Of a stretch of DNA of 64,000 bases, positions 1 to 7,568 are shown one piece after another; positions within the stretch are counted from its first letter, which is position 1; each line of letters begins with the position of its first letter. The stretch is from contig NZ_FNAC01000003.1 of the NCBI RefSeq assembly GCF_900101705.1, positions 1 to 64,000 of the forward strand. Direction: 5' to 3'. This DNA is from Algoriphagus faecimaris. GTDB taxonomy: Bacteria; Bacteroidota; Bacteroidia; Cytophagales; Cyclobacteriaceae. Below the pieces are notes generated by a model. The model did not search any database. It saw only the letters and a list, made by a program, of their open reading frames with translations, and was not told the DNA's origin. Made by a program: the position numbers and the translations under genes.

Positions 1-1
1 A

Positions 2-298
2 TATCAGGTCAAGCCCTTCTACAACCTGTTCAATCGAACCTTTGAAAAGCATGGACTAAAGATGAAAAGCTATGTAGCTGTCCAAAAGAAACTCCTAACC
101 ACCATCTACGCATTATGGAAAACCAACACGCCGTTTAACCAGAACTATCAACCACAAACATCCAAAGAACAGGAACTGGAGCTTCCCTCTCCGGTCAGCT
201 TTGCAAAAGCTGAAAAAAGTAGTGCCGATCGAGTCGGCACTACACAAGGTAAACATCCAAGTGAACGATCACTGTATGCTTCCTCTCCGGTATTGTAA
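2..298 (+). CDS. IS110-family transposase, C-terminal end (partial)
   Basis: The frame is open from base 2 of the window and ends at a TAA at 296-298, so only about the last 98 residues are visible. The segment SYVAVQKKLLTTIYALWKTN matches the end of the IS110/IS116/IS902 transposase C-terminal domain, where a basic 'RKLL-iy-LW' helix precedes a 'pYnp.Y' motif (here FNQNY). About 48 further residues follow that motif and are not part of the conserved domain. The N-terminal DEDD RuvC-like domain lies outside the window, so activity cannot be judged. IS110 elements integrate with a DEDD transposase and a bridge RNA and have no terminal inverted repeats of the usual kind, so the element border cannot be placed here. 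Confidence 0.8.
   Translation, partial: YQVKPFYNLFNRTFEKHGLKMKSYVAVQKKLLTTIYALWKTNTPFNQNYQPQTSKEQELELPSPVSFAKAEKSSADRVGTTQGKHPSERSLYASSPVL
219..243. repeat. Perfect 10-bp inverted repeat in the IS110 tail
   Basis: GTAGTGCCGA (219-228) and TCGGCACTAC (234-243) are perfect reverse complements around a 5-nt loop. The hairpin sits inside the non-conserved tail of the transposase frame. IS110-family elements encode structured bridge RNAs in an end of the element, so this stem may belong to the element's noncoding function. It could equally be a terminator-like structure, although there is no T-run after it. Confidence 0.5.
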
Positions 299-701
299 AG
301 GTAAAAATTTTCAGAAAACTCTTGTTTAGAAAGATAGTACCTCCACCCAGCACCCAAAAACTTCCGAGATGCTTAAAGGATACTACGCTTAGGGGGGCTC
401 AATTTTTAATTCTGAAAACCTAAGATGTACGTATGATTTTTCCAAGAATCAAAATTAAATTAAAAATAGTTGAAATTCGATAGTTTATTTTATTAGTTTA
501 AGATATCACCGAATAAACTAAGGGATAAAGGGGGTGGGCAAACTAAAAATTCAGAAGAATATTCCGGAAAAAATCCGTTTTTCAGCTTGTACTTTTTTAA
601 GAATTTCAAGTCTCTGACCCTAAGTAATTTGGAGGTTTGAAAACGATTTTTTAGAATCAACCATTCATTTAATTATTTTCAACACTTAATCATTTACAAC
701 T
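299..701. other. AT-rich intergenic stretch between the IS110 end and the small peptide gene
   Basis: No reading frame with coding character is visible on either strand. The first part (about 299-400) probably contains the right border of the IS110 element, but no boundary can be fixed without a second copy. A weak CGGA/TCCG hairpin followed by five T lies near 575-595. No clear TAnnTTTG element was found before the next gene. Confidence 0.5.
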
Positions 702-926
702 ATAGAAAAACTAGCTAAATTAAAAATCGTACTTGCCTTTATTGCATTAGGTTACATTATGTCTTTGCCGATTGGCGCATCCGCGCAAGGTGGACTCGAG
801 GGCCCTGGAGGAGATTGCAAATGGAAGAGAGCTTCCTGCGGATTGTTTCAGGGAACCTATGAAGCCTGTCTTACCAATGGTGATGGTAGTCTTTGTTCTT
901 GTGGTGACGTAACTAGAAACTGTTAA
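702..926 (+). CDS. Small secreted cysteine-rich peptide (NVEALA-like gene context)
   Basis: The frame is open from 690 to a TAA at 924-926. Read from an ATA codon at 702 it gives 74 residues: a lysine-containing n-region, a hydrophobic core (IVLAFIALGYIMSL), a signal-peptidase I-like ASA-Q site, then about 45 residues with six cysteines (in GGDCKWK, RASC, EAC, LCSC and a final C). The only ATG in frame (759) would cut the signal sequence in half, so the true start is probably the ATA at 702, or the gene lost its ATG. Short Cys-rich exported peptides, such as the NVEALA family, commonly sit just upstream of 6-bladed beta-propeller lipoproteins in Bacteroidota; here the propeller gene follows after 44 bp. 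The function of such peptides is unknown. Confidence 0.55.
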   Translation: MEKLAKLKIVLAFIALGYIMSLPIGASAQGGLEGPGGDCKWKRASCGLFQGTYEACLTNGDGSLCSCGDVTRNC

Positions 927-970
927 ATTTTTAATAGAGTAGGGCAAACGCCTTGTTCTTCTTTTGACCC

Positions 971-2095
971 ATGAAAAAAAAATACCTCTTAGCCCCCGCC
1001 TTTTTTCTGACTTTATTTACAAGCTGCCAAAACGTAGATCAGTCCCAGCTGAACATGACGAGCTGGGATATATCCGCAGGTAGTTCATCCAGTGAAAAAT
1101 TGTCAGAAATCGTCCATCCGGACTATTTACTGATTCCGTTAGAGACTTCTTCAGAATCTTTAGTTTCCAAAATCGATAAGGTCGTCCTACACGAAGATAA
1201 AATTTACATATTGGATGGTTTTTCAGAGGCTCGTATCAAAGTGTTTGATTCTTCTGGTAATTTTTTGCAACAAATCGGAAAAACTGGAGAAGGACCCGGG
1301 GAGTATAGAAATCCGGTCGATTTTTTCTTGAAAGACGGTTTCATCTTCATCTACGATAATCCAGACAATCTCCTGAAATACACGTTGGCAGGTGATTTTG
1401 TCGAAAGTGAGCGTACTGGTATCTCCGGGTTTAGGATAGAACCTAATCAAGATCATGGGTTTGCGATGATCGACGGGGGGACCTCATCAAACCTAGTGAC
1501 GACGGATGAGCAGTTTGGCCAAATGCAATCATTTTTTCCATACCGAAGTCGATTTGTCGACCAAATCATTCTGTATCCACTCATTAAGACTCCAAATGGC
1601 GATTTACTTTACAGGAGGTTTTTGAACGATACGATCTTTAAAATCGAAAAGAACGGTTTTCCTGTGCCTCATTTGTTTATAGACCATGGAGATAAGGCTT
1701 TTTCTCTGAAACAAAATTGGGGAGATAAAGCCATTAATGACGATGAGCTGGAAAATCTGACTAGTAACTATTCGGTGAATCAGCTTTACCTAGAAAATGA
1801 TTCCCATCAACTGGTATTTTATTTTAGTTCCATGTCACCCTTCTTCGCAGTGCGAAATAAGGAGACCAATAACTCTAAAGTCTTTGATTTTTTGAGTTTT
1901 GAGAATGATATTACCCTGACTCCAAACTTTGCCTTTACTCATACTTCTGATGGATATTTCATTGGAGTAGTAGATCCTGCCGCCGTGTTTATGGACAACA
2001 AGCCTGTGGAGAGTTTTCCTGATAAAATGAGATCGGTATTTAGTCAGCTTGAGGATAGCGATAATCCTATTTTGCTATTGGCAAAGTTTAAATAA
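971..2095 (+). CDS. 6-bladed beta-propeller lipoprotein (DUF5128-type)
   Basis: 374 residues. The N-terminus has a short hydrophobic stretch ending in the lipobox LFTSC, so the mature protein is a lipid-anchored periplasmic or surface protein. The sequence then follows the NHL-like 6-bladed propeller pattern of Bacteroidota: 'YLLIPLETSSESLVSKIDKV', then repeated 'D-K-I-Y-I-L-D' and 'IKVFDSSGNFLQQIGKTGEGPGEY' blades, the last being a hallmark of the family. Length is normal. It is probably co-transcribed with the small Cys-rich peptide 44 bp upstream, a pairing that recurs in the phylum and suggests the propeller receives, displays or processes the peptide; that is inference. A bidirectional terminator follows at 2219. 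Confidence 0.8.
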   Translation: MKKKYLLAPAFFLTLFTSCQNVDQSQLNMTSWDISAGSSSSEKLSEIVHPDYLLIPLETSSESLVSKIDKVVLHEDKIYILDGFSEARIKVFDSSGNFLQQIGKTGEGPGEYRNPVDFFLKDGFIFIYDNPDNLLKYTLAGDFVESERTGISGFRIEPNQDHGFAMIDGGTSSNLVTTDEQFGQMQSFFPYRSRFVDQIILYPLIKTPNGDLLYRRFLNDTIFKIEKNGFPVPHLFIDHGDKAFSLKQNWGDKAINDDELENLTSNYSVNQLYLENDSHQLVFYFSSMSPFFAVRNKETNNSKVFDFLSFENDITLTPNFAFTHTSDGYFIGVVDPAAVFMDNKPVESFPDKMRSVFSQLEDSDNPILLLAKFK

Positions 2096-2218
2096 TTCGC
2101 TCCAGTCCATAATTGCGTTGTACACAAAGATTGATTGTACAGTCTTGGATTATAACTATATACAGGTCTATCGAAGAATGTGAGAATTAGGATGCTGTTT
2201 AGAATTGTATTAAAAGCT

Positions 2219-2247
2219 AAAAGGCCCTTGATATTCAAAGGCCTTTT
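2219..2247. terminator. Bidirectional rho-independent terminator
   Basis: AAAAGGCC (2219-2226) and GGCCTTTT (2240-2247) form a perfect 8-bp stem whose T tracts serve both strands. It lies between the converging propeller gene and the serine hydrolase gene. Confidence 0.7.
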
Positions 2248-2250
2248 GGT

Positions 2251-3459
2251 TTACTTGATGATTGCTTGATAGACCATTTGCCTCATTTTATTACTATAAT
2301 AATTGCTATACTGATTGTTTTGAGTCATCAGGAATGATATCATATTTTCTTTAGGATCTATAAAAAAGTAAGTGCAATAAGCTCCACTCCAAAAATACTG
2401 ACCTTCAGATCCTAACATATCCGCATCAGCCAAGTCGACCATGATTCCAAATCCTAATCCAAACCCATATCCCGGATCATACTGAAGCCCTTCTATATGA
2501 TTTTGGGTCATCAGTTCAATTGTTTTTGGACTGAGATATTGCTTGCCATTCCATTCTCCTCCATTCAATAGCATTCTGGCAAAAATCGAATAATCTTGCG
2601 CTGTAGAAAATAGCCCATGAGTTCCTCCAAATACCTTATTTCCATTAATGGGTGTCTGATTGGGCATTTTGATTAAGTCTCCTTCCTTCGAGTACCCATG
2701 AAGGGCCACCATTCTTTTGGACTGTTCCTCGGTCAAATTATAGCCTGTATCTTTCATACCGAGTGGATCAAATAGTCTCTTTTGTAAGAATTGGTCAAAA
2801 CTCATCCCAGAAAAAACTTCCACCAAACGAGCCGCGATATCCGGAGAGGCAGAATAATACCACTGCTCCCCAGGCTGTCCGAGCAAGGGGATACTTGCCA
2901 AGCTTTTTACTCTAGTTTCAATAGATTCATGGGCTTGCATGTAAAGGGCTTCTCTGACTGCTTCCTCTTGCTTTGAATTTCCTAATCCATGGGTAAAGCC
3001 AGCTGTATGACTTAAAATCTGAGCGATGGTAATTTTTTGCTTTGCGGCTTCGGTGGGGCCATCCTTTCCATCTTCCGGATTGATGAGCACTTTTAGGTTT
3101 TCAAACTCCGGTAGATAAATTTCGACTGGGTCTGTCAAGAAAAATTTCCCCTCCTCATATAACATCATCAAAGCCACGGTTGCAATAGGTTTGGTCATGG
3201 ATTGGATGTAAAAAATCTGGTCGGTTTGCATGGGTTTTTGAGCTTCTATATCGCTCATACCAAAAGCTTTTTCATAAGCTTTTTCTCCATCTTTATAAAT
3301 CAGGACGACTGCTCCGGGGATTTTACCTTGGGAAATCTCCTTTTCAAGAAAGAGATCGTAACGGGACAATCGCTCTGGAGAAAGTCGACTTTGAGCTGAG
3401 GTCAGCGAGAAACTTCCTATCCAAAAGAGAAATAGGAAAAAGTAGGATAGTTTTTTCAT
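2251..3459 (-). CDS. Serine hydrolase, class C beta-lactamase fold
   Basis: 402 residues with a Sec signal peptide (cleavage after SAQ near residue 23). The active-site SxxK is S87-M-T-K90. The second motif, normally YxN, reads YSA in 'WYYSASPD', so the asparagine is replaced. The last region 'WSGAYCTYFFIDP' matches the HxG/WxG region of the esterase EstB-like branch of family PF00144. Such proteins are periplasmic esterases or peptidases rather than drug-resistance enzymes. It is the last gene of a minus-strand operon, 12 bp after an ABC ATPase, so it may be made with that exporter. The substrate cannot be told from sequence. Confidence 0.8.
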   Translation of the reverse strand: MKKLSYFFLFLFWIGSFSLTSAQSRLSPERLSRYDLFLEKEISQGKIPGAVVLIYKDGEKAYEKAFGMSDIEAQKPMQTDQIFYIQSMTKPIATVALMMLYEEGKFFLTDPVEIYLPEFENLKVLINPEDGKDGPTEAAKQKITIAQILSHTAGFTHGLGNSKQEEAVREALYMQAHESIETRVKSLASIPLLGQPGEQWYYSASPDIAARLVEVFSGMSFDQFLQKRLFDPLGMKDTGYNLTEEQSKRMVALHGYSKEGDLIKMPNQTPINGNKVFGGTHGLFSTAQDYSIFARMLLNGGEWNGKQYLSPKTIELMTQNHIEGLQYDPGYGFGLGFGIMVDLADADMLGSEGQYFWSGAYCTYFFIDPKENMISFLMTQNNQYSNYYSNKMRQMVYQAIIK

Positions 3460-3471
3460 GAGAGGGATTTT

Positions 3472-4161
3472 TTATGATTTAATGATTTTTCCATCTTCCA
3501 TTTCGATCGTTCTATGAGTGCCTTCGGCAAATTCCGGGTCATGGGTGACGATCAGCATGGTTTGGTTGAATTCTTCAGCCAGTTCCTTAAACTTATTGAA
3601 GACAATATCGGAGTTTTTCTTGTCCAAATTACCGGTAGGCTCATCGCCCATAATCAATAAAGGATCATTGATCAAGGCCCGGGCAATGGCTACCCGTTGC
3701 TTTTGACCTCCGGAAAGCTGATTGGCCTTTTTCAGCGCATGTTCTTCCATTTCGAATATTTTTAGCTTTTCCATCGCACGGTGCTCGAGCTCTTCTCGGG
3801 AGTACTTACCTAGCTTTAAGCCTGGAATCATGACATTTTCCAACGTGGAAAATTCATTCAGTAAATAATGAAACTGAAACACAAATCCGATTTTTTCATT
3901 TCGGATACGTGCCAAGTGGTCATGGTTTTTGTCGCTGATTAATTCCTGATCCAGGTGCAGCTTGCCTTGATAATCTGTGTCCATGGTAGATAGGATGTAG
4001 AGCAGTGTAGATTTTCCACAGCCTGATTTGCCGACCACCGATACGAATTCACCCCGATTGATGGTGAAGGAGACCTGCTTGAGTACTTGATTCTTCACTG
4101 GGCTGTAAAAGTATTTGTCGATATTTTCGGCTTGTAGAACCGTCTTTGCTGTCTTACTCAT
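3472..4161 (-). CDS. ABC transporter ATP-binding protein (LolD/MacB type)
   Basis: 229 residues, the usual length for the LolD/MacB ATPase family. Walker A is GKSGCGKST, the signature is LSGGQKQRVAIARAL, Walker B is LLIMGDEPTGNLD (the NLD ending is typical of the LolD/MacB/FtsE group), and the H-loop is VTHDPEFA. The ATG overlaps the stop of the upstream permease by 4 bp (4158-4161), indicating translational coupling. It powers the FtsX-like permease in extracting or exporting substrates (lipoproteins, peptides or drugs) from the inner membrane to the periplasm; which of these cannot be decided. Confidence 0.9.
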   Translation of the reverse strand: MSKTAKTVLQAENIDKYFYSPVKNQVLKQVSFTINRGEFVSVVGKSGCGKSTLLYILSTMDTDYQGKLHLDQELISDKNHDHLARIRNEKIGFVFQFHYLLNEFSTLENVMIPGLKLGKYSREELEHRAMEKLKIFEMEEHALKKANQLSGGQKQRVAIARALINDPLLIMGDEPTGNLDKKNSDIVFNKFKELAEEFNQTMLIVTHDPEFAEGTHRTIEMEDGKIIKS

Positions 4162-5414
4162 TTTCCTCTGATGATATCTACGGGATCTACTCCACTGGCT
4201 TTTTTTGCTGGAAAATACCCGGCCAGGTAGGTGGTGATAATGCTAAATATTCCTCCGATAAGGTAATACTGCGGATTGTAGTCCACCGGGAAAGTTTTGA
4301 TCGTCGGGAGAGCCTCTGTCTCAAAAGGAACCTGATCGATCCCGAGACAGGCCAAAAAACCAAAGAGCAATCCCAAAGTCCCGCCTACCAATCCAATAGT
4401 CAAGGCGATGGTGATGAAAATCCGATTGACATCCGAACCGCTAAAACCAATAGCCTTCAATATGGCGATCGTGTCCAGCTTTTCATAGATCATCATATTG
4501 AGAATATTGTAAATCCCAAATCCAGAAACGACCAAAAGGGTGATTCCCACCGCATAGCTAATCAGCGAACGGATTTGGGTTCCCGTCTCAAACTGCGCAT
4601 TGACCGTCTGTATGTCATCCGCATCGATTCCATAAATGGACTCTAGTTCCTGTGCCATGGCGGGCGCGAGGTCGAGGTTTTTGAGTTTTACCTGGATATC
4701 GGTGATAAAGGAGGGAGGCTCCCCCAGCATTTTTTGTACAGTGGCGATGGAGGCAAAGCTATTGGCATTGTCATAGTCTCCCAATCCGGATTGGTAGTAC
4801 CCGACCACTTTTAGTTGGATGCGATTGCCTTGGGAGGTGGTAACCTGAATCACATCACCGATATCAGCGAGCATGCGATCTGCCAGTCCTTTACCGAGTA
4901 TAATGGTATTGTTTTGAACCAATTCTTCCAGATTTACAGCCGTTACATAGTCTGAAAATGCAAAAAGTTGGGTTTCTTTTTCCACATCTATACCATTAAC
5001 CAAGCCGGTGAGATCGATGGTGCCGACATTAAAAAAGACCTGCGAGGAGATCTTTCGGCTGACCCCCAAAACCCGTGGGTCCTCCTCCAAGTCCTGAATG
5101 ATTTTACTGGCATTGTGAATGGCTAAGCGACTGGTAGAAGGCTTGATGGATCGGATCACATTCCAGGCATCGGCAAACTCTCCCTTCTGATCAATAGGTT
5201 GATTGGGGTTGGGTTTGATTTCATTGTAAAAGCGGATGTGTGGCGTGCGATTGAGTACCAGCCCATCGAGCATGGTATTCAGCCCGTTCATAAATCCCAG
5301 CAAGGCCACAAACATGGTGATGCTGAAAAGTACACCTACAGCCGCAATGGCCGTTTGCTTGAATCGGGCTAGCATCAAGGCTGTGGAAATTTCAAAAATC
5401 AGCGACCACTTCAT
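4158..5414 (-). CDS. ABC transporter permease, FtsX/MacB-LolC type
   Basis: 418 residues. One transmembrane segment lies near residues 20-45 (AIAAVGVLFSITMFVALLGF), followed by a periplasmic domain of about 230 residues (MacB_PCD-like) and three C-terminal membrane segments (around 283-305, 330-355 and 385-405), which is the FtsX topology. The C-terminus 'GYFPAKKASGVDPVDIIRG' is the family hallmark. It lies 3 bp downstream of the adaptor lipoprotein and overlaps the ATPase by 4 bp. It works with both as a mechanotransmission-type exporter. Confidence 0.9.
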   Translation of the reverse strand: MKWSLIFEISTALMLARFKQTAIAAVGVLFSITMFVALLGFMNGLNTMLDGLVLNRTPHIRFYNEIKPNPNQPIDQKGEFADAWNVIRSIKPSTSRLAIHNASKIIQDLEEDPRVLGVSRKISSQVFFNVGTIDLTGLVNGIDVEKETQLFAFSDYVTAVNLEELVQNNTIILGKGLADRMLADIGDVIQVTTSQGNRIQLKVVGYYQSGLGDYDNANSFASIATVQKMLGEPPSFITDIQVKLKNLDLAPAMAQELESIYGIDADDIQTVNAQFETGTQIRSLISYAVGITLLVVSGFGIYNILNMMIYEKLDTIAILKAIGFSGSDVNRIFITIALTIGLVGGTLGLLFGFLACLGIDQVPFETEALPTIKTFPVDYNPQYYLIGGIFSIITTYLAGYFPAKKASGVDPVDIIRGK

Positions 5415-5417
5415 CTT

Positions 5418-6500
5418 TTATGGTTTGATAATTTGGGTGCTTTCAGTGATTCCTTCCAGAATTTGGGCATACTGGAAGTTTCGGATCCCCACTTTAACAG
5501 CGACCGTATCTCCATCAGAGAGAATCACCTCTGAATCGCCAATCAGGTAACTTCTAGGAATAACTAGCGCATTTTCAACAGCAGAAGTCAGAATATTTGC
5601 TTCTAGACTCAGATTAGGGTATAAGGAAGGTGGGGTATTGGTGAATGTAGCCTCTACCTGAAAACTCTTGGATTTGGTGTCCATCAAGGGATAGATTTTC
5701 GTCACCTTTCCTTCAAAAACTTCGCCTGCGTAGCTATCCATACTCACCACTACTTCCTGATCGAGTTTTACTTTGGCAATGTCATATTCATCCACTTGTA
5801 ACTCCATGATAAATTTTTCAGCATCACCAATGACAGCCACCACTGTTTGCGGTCCCACCATTTCCCCTGTTTCCTTAGGAAGAGAATAGACTCGACCATT
5901 CACTTGGCTTTTGAGCACGAAGTCACTTTCTAAGGCCCGGCTGATGGCAGCAGACTTGGCGGCACTTCGGGAGTTAAACTCAATCTCACGCTCCACATCC
6001 TGATATCGAAGCAGTGCTGACTGATAGTTGTTTTTAGAGTTTTCGTAGGCCAGTTTTCGCTGCTCCAGCTCCACAATCGTTCCGATATTTTGCTTCCAGA
6101 GATTTTGCTGACGGGCATAGAGTAGTGAGTCATTTTGCAACCTGCTTTTGGCAAAATCAATGGCCAACTGAAGATCCCGGAGCTTACTTTGATTCTGTTG
6201 GTAATCAGCAAATGCCTGAGCCAATTCGGCATTTTCCCTGCTTAATCGCTCCCTTTCGTTATACACCGCCAAGATGGGGGTTCCTACTTCTACCAAATCA
6301 CCCTCTTGGACAAAAATCTCCTGAATAGGTCCTGTCCCATTTGCAAAAGCTTCATATTGATTTAGGGCTTTGATATTGCCTGAAGCATAGACAGATTCGG
6401 TAATGTCGCTAATGAAAGGGGTGGTGGTTTCTTCCTCGGCTGACATACAGGAGAATAGGCTCCAAAATGCCAGGATGCTTAGAAGGTTTGAACGGTTCAT
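5418..6500 (-). CDS. Periplasmic adaptor lipoprotein (HlyD/MacA family)
   Basis: 360 residues from the ATG at 6500. This start is preferred over one 27 bp upstream because it gives a clean lipoprotein signal ending in LFSC. The rest follows the membrane-fusion protein order: a half-lipoyl motif near residue 60 (IQEIFVQEGDLVEVGTPIL), a long alpha-helical hairpin (about 80-180), the returning lipoyl half (LKSQVNGRVYSLPKETGEMV), then a beta-barrel and a membrane-proximal domain. It bridges the FtsX-like permease encoded next to it to the periplasm or outer membrane. It is the first gene of the operon 6500-2251. Its start is 120 bp from the divergent esterase gene. Confidence 0.85.
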   Translation of the reverse strand: MNRSNLLSILAFWSLFSCMSAEEETTTPFISDITESVYASGNIKALNQYEAFANGTGPIQEIFVQEGDLVEVGTPILAVYNERERLSRENAELAQAFADYQQNQSKLRDLQLAIDFAKSRLQNDSLLYARQQNLWKQNIGTIVELEQRKLAYENSKNNYQSALLRYQDVEREIEFNSRSAAKSAAISRALESDFVLKSQVNGRVYSLPKETGEMVGPQTVVAVIGDAEKFIMELQVDEYDIAKVKLDQEVVVSMDSYAGEVFEGKVTKIYPLMDTKSKSFQVEATFTNTPPSLYPNLSLEANILTSAVENALVIPRSYLIGDSEVILSDGDTVAVKVGIRNFQYAQILEGITESTQIIKP

Positions 6501-6620
6501 GTTTTTGCTGAAAAGAATGTCTACCAAATGAAAGCTGTTTTTAGCAGGATTTTCATGATAATTGTCAACTTACTCACAAATTCAAATCAAACAAAGGATT
6601 CTAATCACGGTTCTTCAAGG

Positions 6621-7520
6621 ATGAAAAATTATTTTCTGTTTTTGCCAGCTATTCTGCTGTTCTCTATTCAGTCATGCGCTTTCAAAGGTGTGGTTAGGGA
6701 AAAGAATATTCCCTACATCGAAGCTGATAATTCCTATGACCTACCTGCCAAAGAGTTGAATGTTTTTTCACCCAGGAAAGCCTCGAGTCTTCCGGTTTTG
6801 ATATTTATCCATGGGGGTAGCTGGAATAAGGGCAGAAAGGAGATTTATGATTTTATGGGAAATAGGCTCGCTCGCCGAGAGGTAGTGACTGTAATTATCG
6901 ATTACCCTTTGGCGCCTGATTATCAAGTGGATGATATGGAAAGGGCAACCCTCTTGGCAGTGGATTGGGTGGAAAAAAATATATCCAACTACGGCGGAGA
7001 TCCGGATCAAATCTTTATTTCCGGGCATTCGGCGGGAGGACATTTAGCAGCTCTAGCAGCGATCAAAAAAGAGTCATGGGAAGAACTTGGCAGATCCAAT
7101 CCCATCAAAGGAGCCATTTTGAATGATCCGGCAGGTTTGGACTGGTATTGGTTTTTGACTGAGCGAAAAGCAAAATATAATGCTGAAGACAATTATGATG
7201 CCTTTACTGCTGATCCTGAGGTTTGGAAAGCCTATTCTCCAATTTACTTTTTGGATGAAAGTGAAGTGCCGCTCTTGCTAATGGAGGGGGAGCGAACCTA
7301 CCCCGGTATTCGCTTGACGGTGGAGCGTTTTCGGGATAAGGCTGAGGAAAAAGGAGTGGATTTGACCTATTCCTTTTATCCCAAAACCAAACATATTCCC
7401 ATGATCACTCAGTACTTCTGGACATGGAGTAAAGGCTATGATGATGTCTTAGGTTTTATTCAATTTCAGTCAGAAGGTAGCATGCGGACGAGTTCTTCGG
7501 GAGTTACTACGGGTAAATAA
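6621..7520 (+). CDS. Alpha/beta hydrolase (carboxylesterase-like lipoprotein)
   Basis: 299 residues from the ATG at 6621, chosen because it starts a lipoprotein signal (LLFSIQSC); the frame is open further upstream but gives no signal sequence. The oxyanion motif HGGSW and the nucleophile elbow GHSAGGH are those of the esterase/lipase (BD-FAE, kynurenine formamidase-like) group. A C-terminal 'KTKHIPM' histidine and an acidic residue near 'LLLMEGE' complete a likely triad. It hydrolyses small esters in the periplasm; the substrate is unknown. It is transcribed divergently from the exporter operon. Confidence 0.8.
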   Translation: MKNYFLFLPAILLFSIQSCAFKGVVREKNIPYIEADNSYDLPAKELNVFSPRKASSLPVLIFIHGGSWNKGRKEIYDFMGNRLARREVVTVIIDYPLAPDYQVDDMERATLLAVDWVEKNISNYGGDPDQIFISGHSAGGHLAALAAIKKESWEELGRSNPIKGAILNDPAGLDWYWFLTERKAKYNAEDNYDAFTADPEVWKAYSPIYFLDESEVPLLLMEGERTYPGIRLTVERFRDKAEEKGVDLTYSFYPKTKHIPMITQYFWTWSKGYDDVLGFIQFQSEGSMRTSSSGVTTGK

Positions 7521-7568
7521 GTTTTGGAGAGCTTAAGGGAATTCCATTCAAAATCAGTCAGTTGTGGA

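Noticed and set aside
747-947. Reading frame on the minus strand over the small peptide gene
   Set aside because: It is the antisense of a plus-strand frame with signal peptide and six cysteines, and has no features of its own.
4146-4646. 166-codon plus-strand frame
   Set aside because: Antisense of the FtsX-type permease, whose motifs and operon spacing are clear.
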